A stretch of 64,000 bases of DNA from Brumimicrobium sp035497735 (GTDB lineage Bacteria; Bacteroidota; Bacteroidia; Flavobacteriales_D; Crocinitomicaceae). A program made the position numbers and the translations under genes. Within the stretch, counting starts at the first letter, position 1. Each line of letters begins with the position of its first letter. This document shows, in pieces, positions 16,215 to 23,551 of this stretch. The stretch lies in the NCBI GenBank assembly GCA_035497735.1, contig DATJCX010000037.1:1-64000 (forward strand), read 5' to 3'. The notes under the pieces were generated by a model. That model saw only the letters and a program-made list of their open reading frames with translations, ran no database searches and had not been told where the DNA came from.

Positions 16215-17075
16215 ATGAGTTTAAATTTAAAGAAAGCCTTGTGTGTATTCGATATCGAATCAACAGGTTTAGATGTTTCCCAAGATCGAATTGTAGAAAT
16301 TTCAATATTAAAAGTAACACCAAGCGGAGAGGAATCTTCTTTGACTTTACGACTAAATCCTGAGATAAAAATATCAGCAGAAAGTACTTCCATTCACGGA
16401 ATAACAGATGAAGACGTAGCCAATGAGCCTACTTTTAAAGATTCGGCAGAAAAGATTGCGCTATATATTGGAGATGCTGACTTAGCGGGATACAACTCGA
16501 ATAAATTTGACATTCCTATGCTGGTTGAAGAGTTTCTAAGAGCAGAATATGATTTTGATATGGCTAACAGAAATTGCATAGATGTTCAAAATATTTTCCA
16601 TAAAATGGAACAAAGAACATTGGTTGCAGCATACAAATTCTACTGTGATAGAGAATTAGTAGATGCACATAGCGCTTTTGCTGACGTAGAAGCAACTTAC
16701 GAAGTGTTGAAAGCACAAATAGTTCGCTATAAAGAATTGGAAAATGACGTAAAGTTTCTAGCTGAATTTTCTGAAAACAACAAATTCAAAACTGCAGACT
16801 TTGCAGGAAGATTGGCTTACAATGACAATGACGAAATCATGTATAATTTCGGAAAGCACAAAGGTAAGACCATTGCCGAAGTTGATAAAACAGAAACTGG
16901 TTACTATGGCTGGATGATGCAAAGCAATTTCCCATTGTACACAAAGCAAGTTTTAAAACAAGAAATGGATAGACTCAAAACTGAGCGTCAAAAAAGAAAG
17001 GAAAGTAGAAAAGAGCAAGAAGAGCAAAGATTAAATGCTGGAATAGAAGCATTAAAGAATAAATTTTCTAAATAA
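16215..17075 (+). CDS. DEDDh exonuclease with C-terminal FGKHKGK (DUF3820-like) domain
   Basis: A 286-residue protein. Residues 8-170 are a DnaQ-type exonuclease with VFDIESTG (Asp13, Glu15), GYNSNKFDIPML (ExoII) and DAHSAFADVEA (ExoIII His and Asp). Residues about 200-255 hold MYNFGKHKGKTIAEV, as in DUF3820 and the C-terminal region of some exodeoxyribonuclease X-like proteins. A Lys/Glu-rich coiled segment ends the protein. It should degrade DNA 3'-5' in repair or processing. It leads a probable three-gene unit: 9 bp to the FAH gene, then 2 bp to the esterase. Confidence 0.9.
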   Translation: MSLNLKKALCVFDIESTGLDVSQDRIVEISILKVTPSGEESSLTLRLNPEIKISAESTSIHGITDEDVANEPTFKDSAEKIALYIGDADLAGYNSNKFDIPMLVEEFLRAEYDFDMANRNCIDVQNIFHKMEQRTLVAAYKFYCDRELVDAHSAFADVEATYEVLKAQIVRYKELENDVKFLAEFSENNKFKTADFAGRLAYNDNDEIMYNFGKHKGKTIAEVDKTETGYYGWMMQSNFPLYTKQVLKQEMDRLKTERQKRKESRKEQEEQRLNAGIEALKNKFSK

Positions 17076-17084
17076 AATTGCCCG

Positions 17085-17693
17085 ATGAAGATATTTTGTA
17101 TTGGTAGAAATTACGCCGAACACGCAAAAGAAATGAACTCTCCTCTTCCGGAAGTTCCTATGTTTTTCTTAAAACCGGATACATCAACTCTTAAGATAAA
17201 TGAACCATTTTATTACCCTGATTTCACAAAGGATATTCATTATGAATGTGAATTGGTTATCAAGATCAATAGAGTTGGAAAAAACATTGCGGAGAAGTAT
17301 GCACATGAATATTATGACGAAGTTGCCTTAGGCTTGGACCTTACGGCTCGCGACTTACAACAAATCTGTAAAGATAAAGGTCACCCTTGGGAAATAGCAA
17401 AAGGTTTTGAAAACAGTGCTCCTTTTGGGAATTTTATTTCTCTAAAAGGAAAAGATGTCCAAAATCTAGACTTCCATTTAGTAAAAAATGGCGAAATCGT
17501 TCAGAAAGGAAACAGTAAAGACATGATTTTCAATGTAAATCAAATTATTGCTTACCTCTCCAAGTTCATGACGCTTAAAATCGGAGATGTTATTTTCACA
17601 GGAACGCCAGAAGGTGTTGGACCTATCGCAATCAATGATCACTTAGAAGGATATATTGGCGATGAGAAATTATTGGACTTAAAAATCAAGTAA
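17085..17693 (+). CDS. Fumarylacetoacetate hydrolase (FAH) family protein
   Basis: A 202-residue single-domain FAH-fold enzyme with IFCIGRNYAEHAKEM at the start, the metal-binding YECELVIKI Glu pair, GLDLTARDLQ, and the C-terminal FTGTPEGVGP. The short form acts as acylpyruvate hydrolase or oxaloacetate decarboxylase, cleaving C-C bonds with Mg2+. Which reaction applies is not visible. It is in a tight cluster with an exonuclease gene and an esterase gene. Confidence 0.9.
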   Translation: MKIFCIGRNYAEHAKEMNSPLPEVPMFFLKPDTSTLKINEPFYYPDFTKDIHYECELVIKINRVGKNIAEKYAHEYYDEVALGLDLTARDLQQICKDKGHPWEIAKGFENSAPFGNFISLKGKDVQNLDFHLVKNGEIVQKGNSKDMIFNVNQIIAYLSKFMTLKIGDVIFTGTPEGVGPIAINDHLEGYIGDEKLLDLKIK

Positions 17694-17695
17694 AA

Positions 17696-18349
17696 TTGGA
17701 ACATCAAATTACAATTTCAAAAACTGCTCGCTACTATAGCTATGGTAATCCAGAAACAGCAGATAATATTTGGATTGTACTACACGGTTACTCACAATTG
17801 GCAAAATTCTTTATCAGAAAGTTTCACGGCTTAGATCCTGAGAAGAATTATATTATTGCACCAGAAGGATTCCACCGTTTTTACCGAAATGGTACGAGTG
17901 GCAGGGTTGGCGCGACATGGATGACAAAGGAAGCGCGATTGGATGATATTTCAGACAATATAGACTACCTCAATCAATTAGCAGAGAAAGTACTAGAAGA
18001 AGGAAACTTTAAGAGGAGAATTCTACTGGGTTTTTCTCAAGGCGGTGCAACTGCTTCGAGATGGCATAACTTAGGAAATTTCCATGCGCAGCACTTTATT
18101 CTTTGGGGAAGTGTTTACGCTGAAGACATCAAGTTTGATGAAGACAAGCCTGGTTTATTCCAATCAGATAATTATTTTGTCGTAGGTAGAGAAGATGTTT
18201 ATTTTAAGGAAAGACTAGGAGAAGTGATCGATTACTTGAATGACCAAGAATTTATCACTAACATTACGCTTTACGATGGTGGACATGATATAGATGAAAA
18301 TACACTTTTAGAATTGACCGAGGAAATCAGCACGAAAGAAGCAGAATAA
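17696..18349 (+). CDS. Phospholipase/carboxylesterase-like serine hydrolase
   Basis: A 217-residue alpha/beta hydrolase beginning with TTG two bases after the preceding stop. No ATG occurs before the first strand. It has IVLHGYSQ (oxyanion hole region), the nucleophile elbow GFSQGG, and a late GGHDID carrying the likely catalytic His. It resembles the short-chain carboxylesterase/acyl-protein thioesterase group. The substrate is unknown. Spacing indicates co-transcription with the FAH gene. Confidence 0.85.
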   Translation: MEHQITISKTARYYSYGNPETADNIWIVLHGYSQLAKFFIRKFHGLDPEKNYIIAPEGFHRFYRNGTSGRVGATWMTKEARLDDISDNIDYLNQLAEKVLEEGNFKRRILLGFSQGGATASRWHNLGNFHAQHFILWGSVYAEDIKFDEDKPGLFQSDNYFVVGREDVYFKERLGEVIDYLNDQEFITNITLYDGGHDIDENTLLELTEEISTKEAE

Positions 18350-18400
18350 TCGCTTTTTGATTTCTTTAAAACCTTTGGTTCGTTAAAAAAACAAAGAAAA

Positions 18401-19222
18401 ATGAAATTAGTAAATAAGATTTATGTTGGAGCAAATGCAAGAGAATCATTGATTGATTTTGAAACTCCGGATAATTTTTACGAAAACATAGTTGTTTTTA
18501 TTCATGGATATAAAGGCTTCAAAGACTGGGGCGCTTGGAATTTAGTTCAAGATTACTTTGTGAGTGGTGGAGTTGCTTTTTGCAAATTCAACATCAGTCA
18601 CAACGGTGGAACAATAAACAATCCGATTGATTTTACTGATTTAAATGCCTTTGCCAACAACAGATATACCTATGAATTAGAAGATGTTCAGCAGGTGCTT
18701 AGTTGGTTAGAAAAAAACGTGGACCTAAGTGACAAAAAGATTCATTTAATTGGCCACAGCAGAGGCGGTGGAATAGCAGTTCTTTCAGCACTTGATAGTA
18801 GAATTAGCTCTGTTACAACATGGGCTGGTATTTCTGACATTGAAAGTAGATTCCCAAAAGGAGATGACTTGAAGAAATGGAAAAAGGAAGGATTATACAC
18901 CGTTCTTAACTCCAGAACCAAGCAGAATTTACCACACGACTATGCCTTCTATGAAGATTGGAAAAACAACAAAGAACGCTTGGATATCGAAACCATAGCA
19001 AGTAAAATAGAAATTCCTATTCTTCATATTCATGGCGACAACGATAATGCGGTTCATGTAAGCGAATCAGAAAAATTGAGCAACTTGACAAATGGGAAAT
19101 TGTTTATCATCAACGATGCAAGTCACACTTTTAACACGCATCATCCTTACAACGAAAAGGATTTACCAAACAAATTGAATGAAGCATGTAATTTAACCAT
19201 GCAGTTTATTTCAAGAATTTAA
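18401..19222 (+). CDS. Alpha/beta hydrolase
   Basis: A 273-residue alpha/beta hydrolase with FIHGYKGFKDWG near the start, the nucleophile motif GHSRGGG around residues 123-129, ILHIHGDNDNAVHV (acid region) and DASHTFNTHHP carrying the likely catalytic His. It is probably a cytoplasmic esterase or peptidase-like hydrolase. The specificity is not deducible. It lies 51 bp after the esterase gene on the same strand. Confidence 0.87.
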   Translation: MKLVNKIYVGANARESLIDFETPDNFYENIVVFIHGYKGFKDWGAWNLVQDYFVSGGVAFCKFNISHNGGTINNPIDFTDLNAFANNRYTYELEDVQQVLSWLEKNVDLSDKKIHLIGHSRGGGIAVLSALDSRISSVTTWAGISDIESRFPKGDDLKKWKKEGLYTVLNSRTKQNLPHDYAFYEDWKNNKERLDIETIASKIEIPILHIHGDNDNAVHVSESEKLSNLTNGKLFIINDASHTFNTHHPYNEKDLPNKLNEACNLTMQFISRI

Positions 19223-19240
19223 AGGGATATCAGCTAGTGA

Positions 19241-19630
19241 CTATTTTTCTTCTCCTAGGAAAGAAAATATCAAAGAATCAAAAAATGCTTCGTTGAGCCA
19301 TTCATTAATGATAGTTGGTTGACTAAATAAGAGACTGCCATTTACAAGATTGGCTACTTCCTTTAATTTTTCAGCAGAAAATACCGGATCAAACAACAAC
19401 ACTCCTGCTGCTTCCTTTCTGTTGGAATCAACTTTATCTTTCAACCCCTTTAAATGACGCTTAATCGCTGTATAGTTAGTCGGTTGAACAATCTTTCTTA
19501 ACAATTTCATTCTCTCATCAGAAAGGTACAGAAATGGACCTTCTCCCCCACCTGCTAATAGTCCAACGGAAATTAGCTCATCCGTTAAAGGATTTGATTT
19601 ATAATATATTATTGAATAGAAAGCATCCAT
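19241..19630 (-). CDS. Uncharacterised protein, DUF3037-like N terminus
   Basis: A 129-residue cytoplasmic protein. The opening FYSIIYYKSNPLTDELISVGLL weakly resembles the DUF3037 pattern (a Y-S-x-I-x-Y start and an E-x-x-x-V/I-G-x-x segment), which is a tentative match from memory. The rest is helical, with no catalytic motif I recognise. It lies 23 bp downstream of the GT9 gene on the same strand and is probably co-transcribed with it. Confidence 0.55.
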   Translation of the reverse strand: MDAFYSIIYYKSNPLTDELISVGLLAGGGEGPFLYLSDERMKLLRKIVQPTNYTAIKRHLKGLKDKVDSNRKEAAGVLLFDPVFSAEKLKEVANLVNGSLLFSQPTIINEWLNEAFFDSLIFSFLGEEK

Positions 19631-19653
19631 TTGTTAGCGTTTAAGTATCGTAG

Positions 19654-20634
19654 TTAAAGTTCCAAACTCTCCAATGAAACATCAATGCTATTTCCACAGT
19701 TATAATGCCCTAGAGGACACTCCTTCTTCCCATGAAAAGTACAAGGACGACAAGATAACTCCATTTTTGTTTCAATCACTTTCGCATTTTCTGCCAATGG
19801 ACCAAAACCAAATTGAGGAACCGTTGAACAAAAGAAAGCTCTTGTCGGTGCATTCATCGCAGAAGCAATATGCAAGGGTCCTGAATCATTCACGAAATTC
19901 ATCTTAGCACCTTCCATTAAAGCAGCACTTTGCAATAAAGAAAGTTTTCCCGCCAAATTACTTGCTGGAACGTTGGCTAATTGAATAATTTCTTGGCATA
20001 AATCAGCATCACCTGGACCTCCTATCAAAAAAATCTTTCCTTTAGCACTCGTGGATTGAATTAACTCAACCCATTTAGCTGTCGGTAACTTTTTCGTTTC
20101 CCAAACAGAAGCCGGTGCCATGCAATAGTAATCTTCTCCTAGTAAATGTGCAATTTTTTCTCTATCTTCTTTTGAAGGAAACAATTCAGGTCTAAGTAAA
20201 GCTACAGCGCCATGATGGGCAATCAATTGTAGATTTCTTTCAACCTCATGATTTCCTGCTAATAAAGAATGTGCATGCTTTTGATTATAGATCCAAGAAA
20301 AAGCATTTCTATCAAAGCCTATCCTACTTTTTGTTTTCGCAAAATAAGTCATTAAACCTGCATTGCTGTAGCGTTGAAAAGTCAACACTTCATCATACTT
20401 TTTCTTTCGAATAGTCTTAATAAGCGAAATAAGATTTTTGTATTTCCCTGCCTGCTTATTCCAAATAAGTATTTGATTTATCTTAGGATTATTGGCCAAC
20501 AAAGATTCATTACCTTTCCTAACAACCACATCTATTTCAGCCGTCGGATATAAGCGTTTTAATTCAGAAATAACAGGTGTTATAAGGATAACATCCCCAA
20601 GAAAAGCAGTTTGTATAATTAAAAATCTTTGCAC
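19654..20634 (-). CDS. GT9-family glycosyltransferase (heptosyltransferase-like)
   Basis: A 326-residue GT-B protein of family 9, with IIQTAFLGDVILITPVISEL at the N terminus, APASVWETKKLP in the middle and the nucleotide-sugar site VNDSGPLHIASAM (about 240-252). A Cys cluster near the C terminus (SCRPCTFHGKKECPLGHYNC) resembles that of other family 9 proteins. It probably adds an ADP-heptose or related sugar to the LPS core at the inner membrane. The start is GTG at 20634, five bases after a TATATTTG promoter box, so the mRNA may be leaderless. Confidence 0.88.
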   Translation of the reverse strand: MQRFLIIQTAFLGDVILITPVISELKRLYPTAEIDVVVRKGNESLLANNPKINQILIWNKQAGKYKNLISLIKTIRKKKYDEVLTFQRYSNAGLMTYFAKTKSRIGFDRNAFSWIYNQKHAHSLLAGNHEVERNLQLIAHHGAVALLRPELFPSKEDREKIAHLLGEDYYCMAPASVWETKKLPTAKWVELIQSTSAKGKIFLIGGPGDADLCQEIIQLANVPASNLAGKLSLLQSAALMEGAKMNFVNDSGPLHIASAMNAPTRAFFCSTVPQFGFGPLAENAKVIETKMELSCRPCTFHGKKECPLGHYNCGNSIDVSLESLEL

Positions 20635-20638
20635 CTGA

Positions 20639-20646
20639 CAAATATA
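20639..20646 (-). promoter_or_regulatory. -7 box TATATTTG abutting the GT9 start codon
   Basis: On the minus strand TATATTTG ends four bases before the GTG at 20634. The expected transcription start falls at or next to the start codon. A -33 TTG at proper spacing was not found. Confidence 0.5.
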
Positions 20647-20784
20647 CTTAACAAAACAAACAAATATTCGAGTCGAGAGAGTTTCTTTTAAAGTAAAGTG
20701 TTATTTTAGACGTTTAAGAAAACCACTGACACTCACTTAATATCTATTTAACACACTTTCTTTAGTACTTATCGATAAAAAACC

Positions 20785-20813
20785 TTGTTTTATCGAAATG
20801 TTTATTATTTTTG
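20785..20813 (+). promoter_or_regulatory. Promoter TTG-N18-TATTTTTG of the STAS-like gene
   Basis: TTG at 20785-20787 and TATTTTTG at 20806-20813 are correctly spaced. The ATG at 20818 follows four bases after the -7 box, suggesting a leaderless mRNA. The TTG at 20785 is therefore promoter, not start codon. Confidence 0.65.
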
Positions 20814-20817
20814 CCTA

Positions 20818-21201
20818 ATGAATATGGAAAAGAGATTTGACAGCCCTGTTGCTTCTATAACATTAGAAGACAATCTTCTATTTATATTTAAATTAAAGAA
20901 TACAAGTGCAGAATATGATGAAGAGGAAGTAAAAAAACAATTTGATTTCTTCTATGGCCACGCTCAAGGAAAACCTTATAAAGTTCTTCTTGACACAAGA
21001 AATTCTTTGGTATTACCAACAGACGAATCTTTTACTTATTTCTTTAAATTCAATCGGCCTGAGAGTAAAACAGCAATAATTGCCAACAGCCTTCCAACAA
21101 GTCTTTTAATGTCACAAATGCTTAAACTTGGTAGGGTAGAAAATGTTAAAGTATTCAAGAGCGAAGAAAGGGCAAGGGAATGGTTATTAAGTTCTGACTA
21201 A
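20818..21201 (+). CDS. STAS/SpoIIAA-like domain protein (DUF7793-like)
   Basis: A 127-residue single-domain protein from ATG 20818; an in-frame ATG at 20824 is an alternative. The pattern of an N-terminal strand pair, YKVLLDTRN (central strand), a mid region of helices, and a C-terminal VKVFKSEERAREWLLS is that of the STAS-like fold seen in a family of Bacteroidota proteins. No phosphorylatable Ser motif is obvious. Function is unknown; binding or signalling is possible. Confidence 0.7.
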   Translation: MNMEKRFDSPVASITLEDNLLFIFKLKNTSAEYDEEEVKKQFDFFYGHAQGKPYKVLLDTRNSLVLPTDESFTYFFKFNRPESKTAIIANSLPTSLLMSQMLKLGRVENVKVFKSEERAREWLLSSD

Positions 21202-21276
21202 TCATTTAAAGATTTATTCAATACTGACCTAACTTTAATATAATGCTATTTCAGAAAGGGAAACAATATATAAAAC

Positions 21277-21306
21277 AAAAAAGGCTATCTCACGATAGCC
21301 TTTTTT
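21277..21306. terminator. Bidirectional terminator
   Basis: AAAAAAGGCTATC and GATAGCCTTTTTT flank a four-base loop. It lies between two converging genes (21201 end and 21327 end) and can act in both directions. Confidence 0.88.
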
Positions 21307-21326
21307 AGTATATTTTAATCTATAGA

Positions 21327-23528
21327 TTACTCTACGATAATTTTCTTAGTTGCTTCACCATATTCAGTTTTAGCTGTAATGATGTATAAACCACTTGAAA
21401 GGTTAGAGATGTTAACTTCTTTTGCAATTGCATTGTTAACAATTTCTGATTTTACAATTCTTCCTTCTAAGTCAGTAATTGTGTAACCGTTTAATTTCGT
21501 TCCATCAACTGCAATTGTAATTGATTCTTTTGCAGGGTTAGGATAAACGATAAAGGCCTTACTTAACATTTCATCAGTAATAGAAGAAGTTTCACAACCA
21601 TCGATTAAGTGTCCCATGTTCATGAAGTCAATGTAACAAGCATATTCAGGGTGGTCGATAAATGGGTTTCTATTATTTTGTAATGAATCGATATAGTCAT
21701 TACGCGCAATTTCCGAATTTGATGGAGGGAACTCTGTATTCCACTGCTTTAAAATCGTTTGGTCTTGAGCATAAGAAATAGAAGAAGAAATTGGTGAAGG
21801 GAAACTCCATACTGTTCCGTTTTCTGTATATCTAATACTCATGTACATCATTGCTCTTGCTGCAGTTCCTTTTGAAATATCCATTGGTTCATATACCCAG
21901 TTTCCGTTTGCATCTTTACCTAAAATAGCTTCTCCAATAACTTGGATAGAGTCACTAACAACGATTCCTAAAGGATAGTTTGAACGAATTCCATTTGCAT
22001 CATCTTGGTGTAACAACAATAAGTTGTGGTAATCACTATAGAAGTTTGCATTGTTATCACTCAATGGGAACCATGAGCTTGGGAAAGTATGCTCACGTGA
22101 CATTCCTGTAGTTCCAAAGCTAAATGGGAAGTCGTATAGGTATTGGTTACCTGTATACTGACAAGTCATTACTCTTTTACCATTGATGGTATCTCTAGCG
22201 TAGAAGTTCTCAACCATTTTCAAGGCGTAATCACCATAGTAATTTTGAAAGTGAGGAGTTGTAACTGCATGTAAGTCACTAACAAAATTTTCTGCTTCTG
22301 GATCTATGTTTGCATAGTCAGCAACTGGAATCATGTCTGTTAAAGTTGTTTGATTTCCTACTAATGGGTTTGTTGTTAAATAATTAACTCCTTCTCCTAC
22401 TCCGTTGTAAGCGAAAACAGCAAAGTGATAATCTGTTGCTGCTGCGATATCGTTAGGAACAAAAGTAGTACTTGTTGTTGACTTAACAACTTTAGCGTCT
22501 CCGATAACATCACCTGCAGAATATACAACACCATCAACTGGAACTTCAGTAATTGCTTCTCCAGTTTTTCTTAAGATTAAGTATCCGTCAGCATCAGCTG
22601 CTGCAGTAAAGTTTGCAACGATTCTAAATGTCTTTACATTTGAAAACGTTAAGTTAGTTGCCTGAACAGTTGGCTCTGAAGCTAAATTATCCCCGTATCC
22701 TTCAATATTGAATACAAACTCTGGGTAGCTTAAATCATTTGATGTAATTTTAATTGAAGCACTTCTTGTACCTGCTGCAGTTGGTTCGAAAACAATACCA
22801 ATATCTTCAGAATCAAGTCCGTTGATTGTCAATGGGAAAGTAACAGTATTAGAAAGAGAGTAATCTCCAGCTTCTGTACCTAAAATTTCGATATTGTCAA
22901 TCACTAAATCTTCAACAGCTCCAAGGTTTTGGATAACAAATGGCATCAACATATCTGCACCAAGGTCTGATGTAGTGTATACTGTTTGTTGCGGAACAAC
23001 TCCTGATCCATTCACTGAAACGCTCATTTCTTGCTCGTTCGATAAACCTGCTTGGATATTGATATCGTCTAATCCAATATTTCCTGAGATTTTCTCTACG
23101 AATAAGAACCTTACAAAACGTGTAGCACCATCTAATTGAACAGTGTACTCAGTGTAAGTTTGTTCAACGATATTTGTACCGTTGTGTTCATTTACTAATG
23201 TATAAGTAGTTCCATCAACTGATTCTTGAACTTGAAAAACTCCAGTCCAAGGATTACCTGGTACTGGATTTCCTGTAACTTTATACTTCATTTCTCCTGG
23301 AGTACTTGCTAATTCTCCAATAAGAGAATGTCCTGTACTCGTCATCTTTAATGCAGGAGGATTAGGAACTGATGTCGCAGTGTAAAAACTCGCAGAAGCT
23401 GGATTTGTCGTCCATCCTTGTGGAATTACCTGTCCATCAAAACCTAAATCGGTTGGTAATGTTAATTGTGAAAACCCTGTTGTAAAAAATGTAAAGGCTA
23501 CAATTAATGATAAAATCTTTTTTCTCAT
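21327..23528 (-). CDS. T9SS-secreted endonuclease I family protein
   Basis: A 733-residue secreted protein. The signal peptide (LSLIVAFTFFTTGFS) is followed by an N-terminal region with a galactose-binding-like or choice-of-anchor fold. Next come an immunoglobulin-like segment (NLTFSNVKTFRIVANFT) and an endonuclease I (EndA/NucM) domain at about 405-630, with GMSREHTFPSSWF (catalytic His near 481) and YSDYHNLLLLHQ. The end (FIVYPNPAKESITIAV... to TKKIIVE) is a type A T9SS sorting domain. It should cut extracellular DNA/RNA non-specifically. It follows the TonB-receptor gene at 23 bp and is probably co-expressed with it. Confidence 0.9.
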   Translation of the reverse strand: MRKKILSLIVAFTFFTTGFSQLTLPTDLGFDGQVIPQGWTTNPASASFYTATSVPNPPALKMTSTGHSLIGELASTPGEMKYKVTGNPVPGNPWTGVFQVQESVDGTTYTLVNEHNGTNIVEQTYTEYTVQLDGATRFVRFLFVEKISGNIGLDDINIQAGLSNEQEMSVSVNGSGVVPQQTVYTTSDLGADMLMPFVIQNLGAVEDLVIDNIEILGTEAGDYSLSNTVTFPLTINGLDSEDIGIVFEPTAAGTRSASIKITSNDLSYPEFVFNIEGYGDNLASEPTVQATNLTFSNVKTFRIVANFTAAADADGYLILRKTGEAITEVPVDGVVYSAGDVIGDAKVVKSTTSTTFVPNDIAAATDYHFAVFAYNGVGEGVNYLTTNPLVGNQTTLTDMIPVADYANIDPEAENFVSDLHAVTTPHFQNYYGDYALKMVENFYARDTINGKRVMTCQYTGNQYLYDFPFSFGTTGMSREHTFPSSWFPLSDNNANFYSDYHNLLLLHQDDANGIRSNYPLGIVVSDSIQVIGEAILGKDANGNWVYEPMDISKGTAARAMMYMSIRYTENGTVWSFPSPISSSISYAQDQTILKQWNTEFPPSNSEIARNDYIDSLQNNRNPFIDHPEYACYIDFMNMGHLIDGCETSSITDEMLSKAFIVYPNPAKESITIAVDGTKLNGYTITDLEGRIVKSEIVNNAIAKEVNISNLSSGLYIITAKTEYGEATKKIIVE

Positions 23529-23551
23529 CTTTTTGTTATTTATATTTATTC

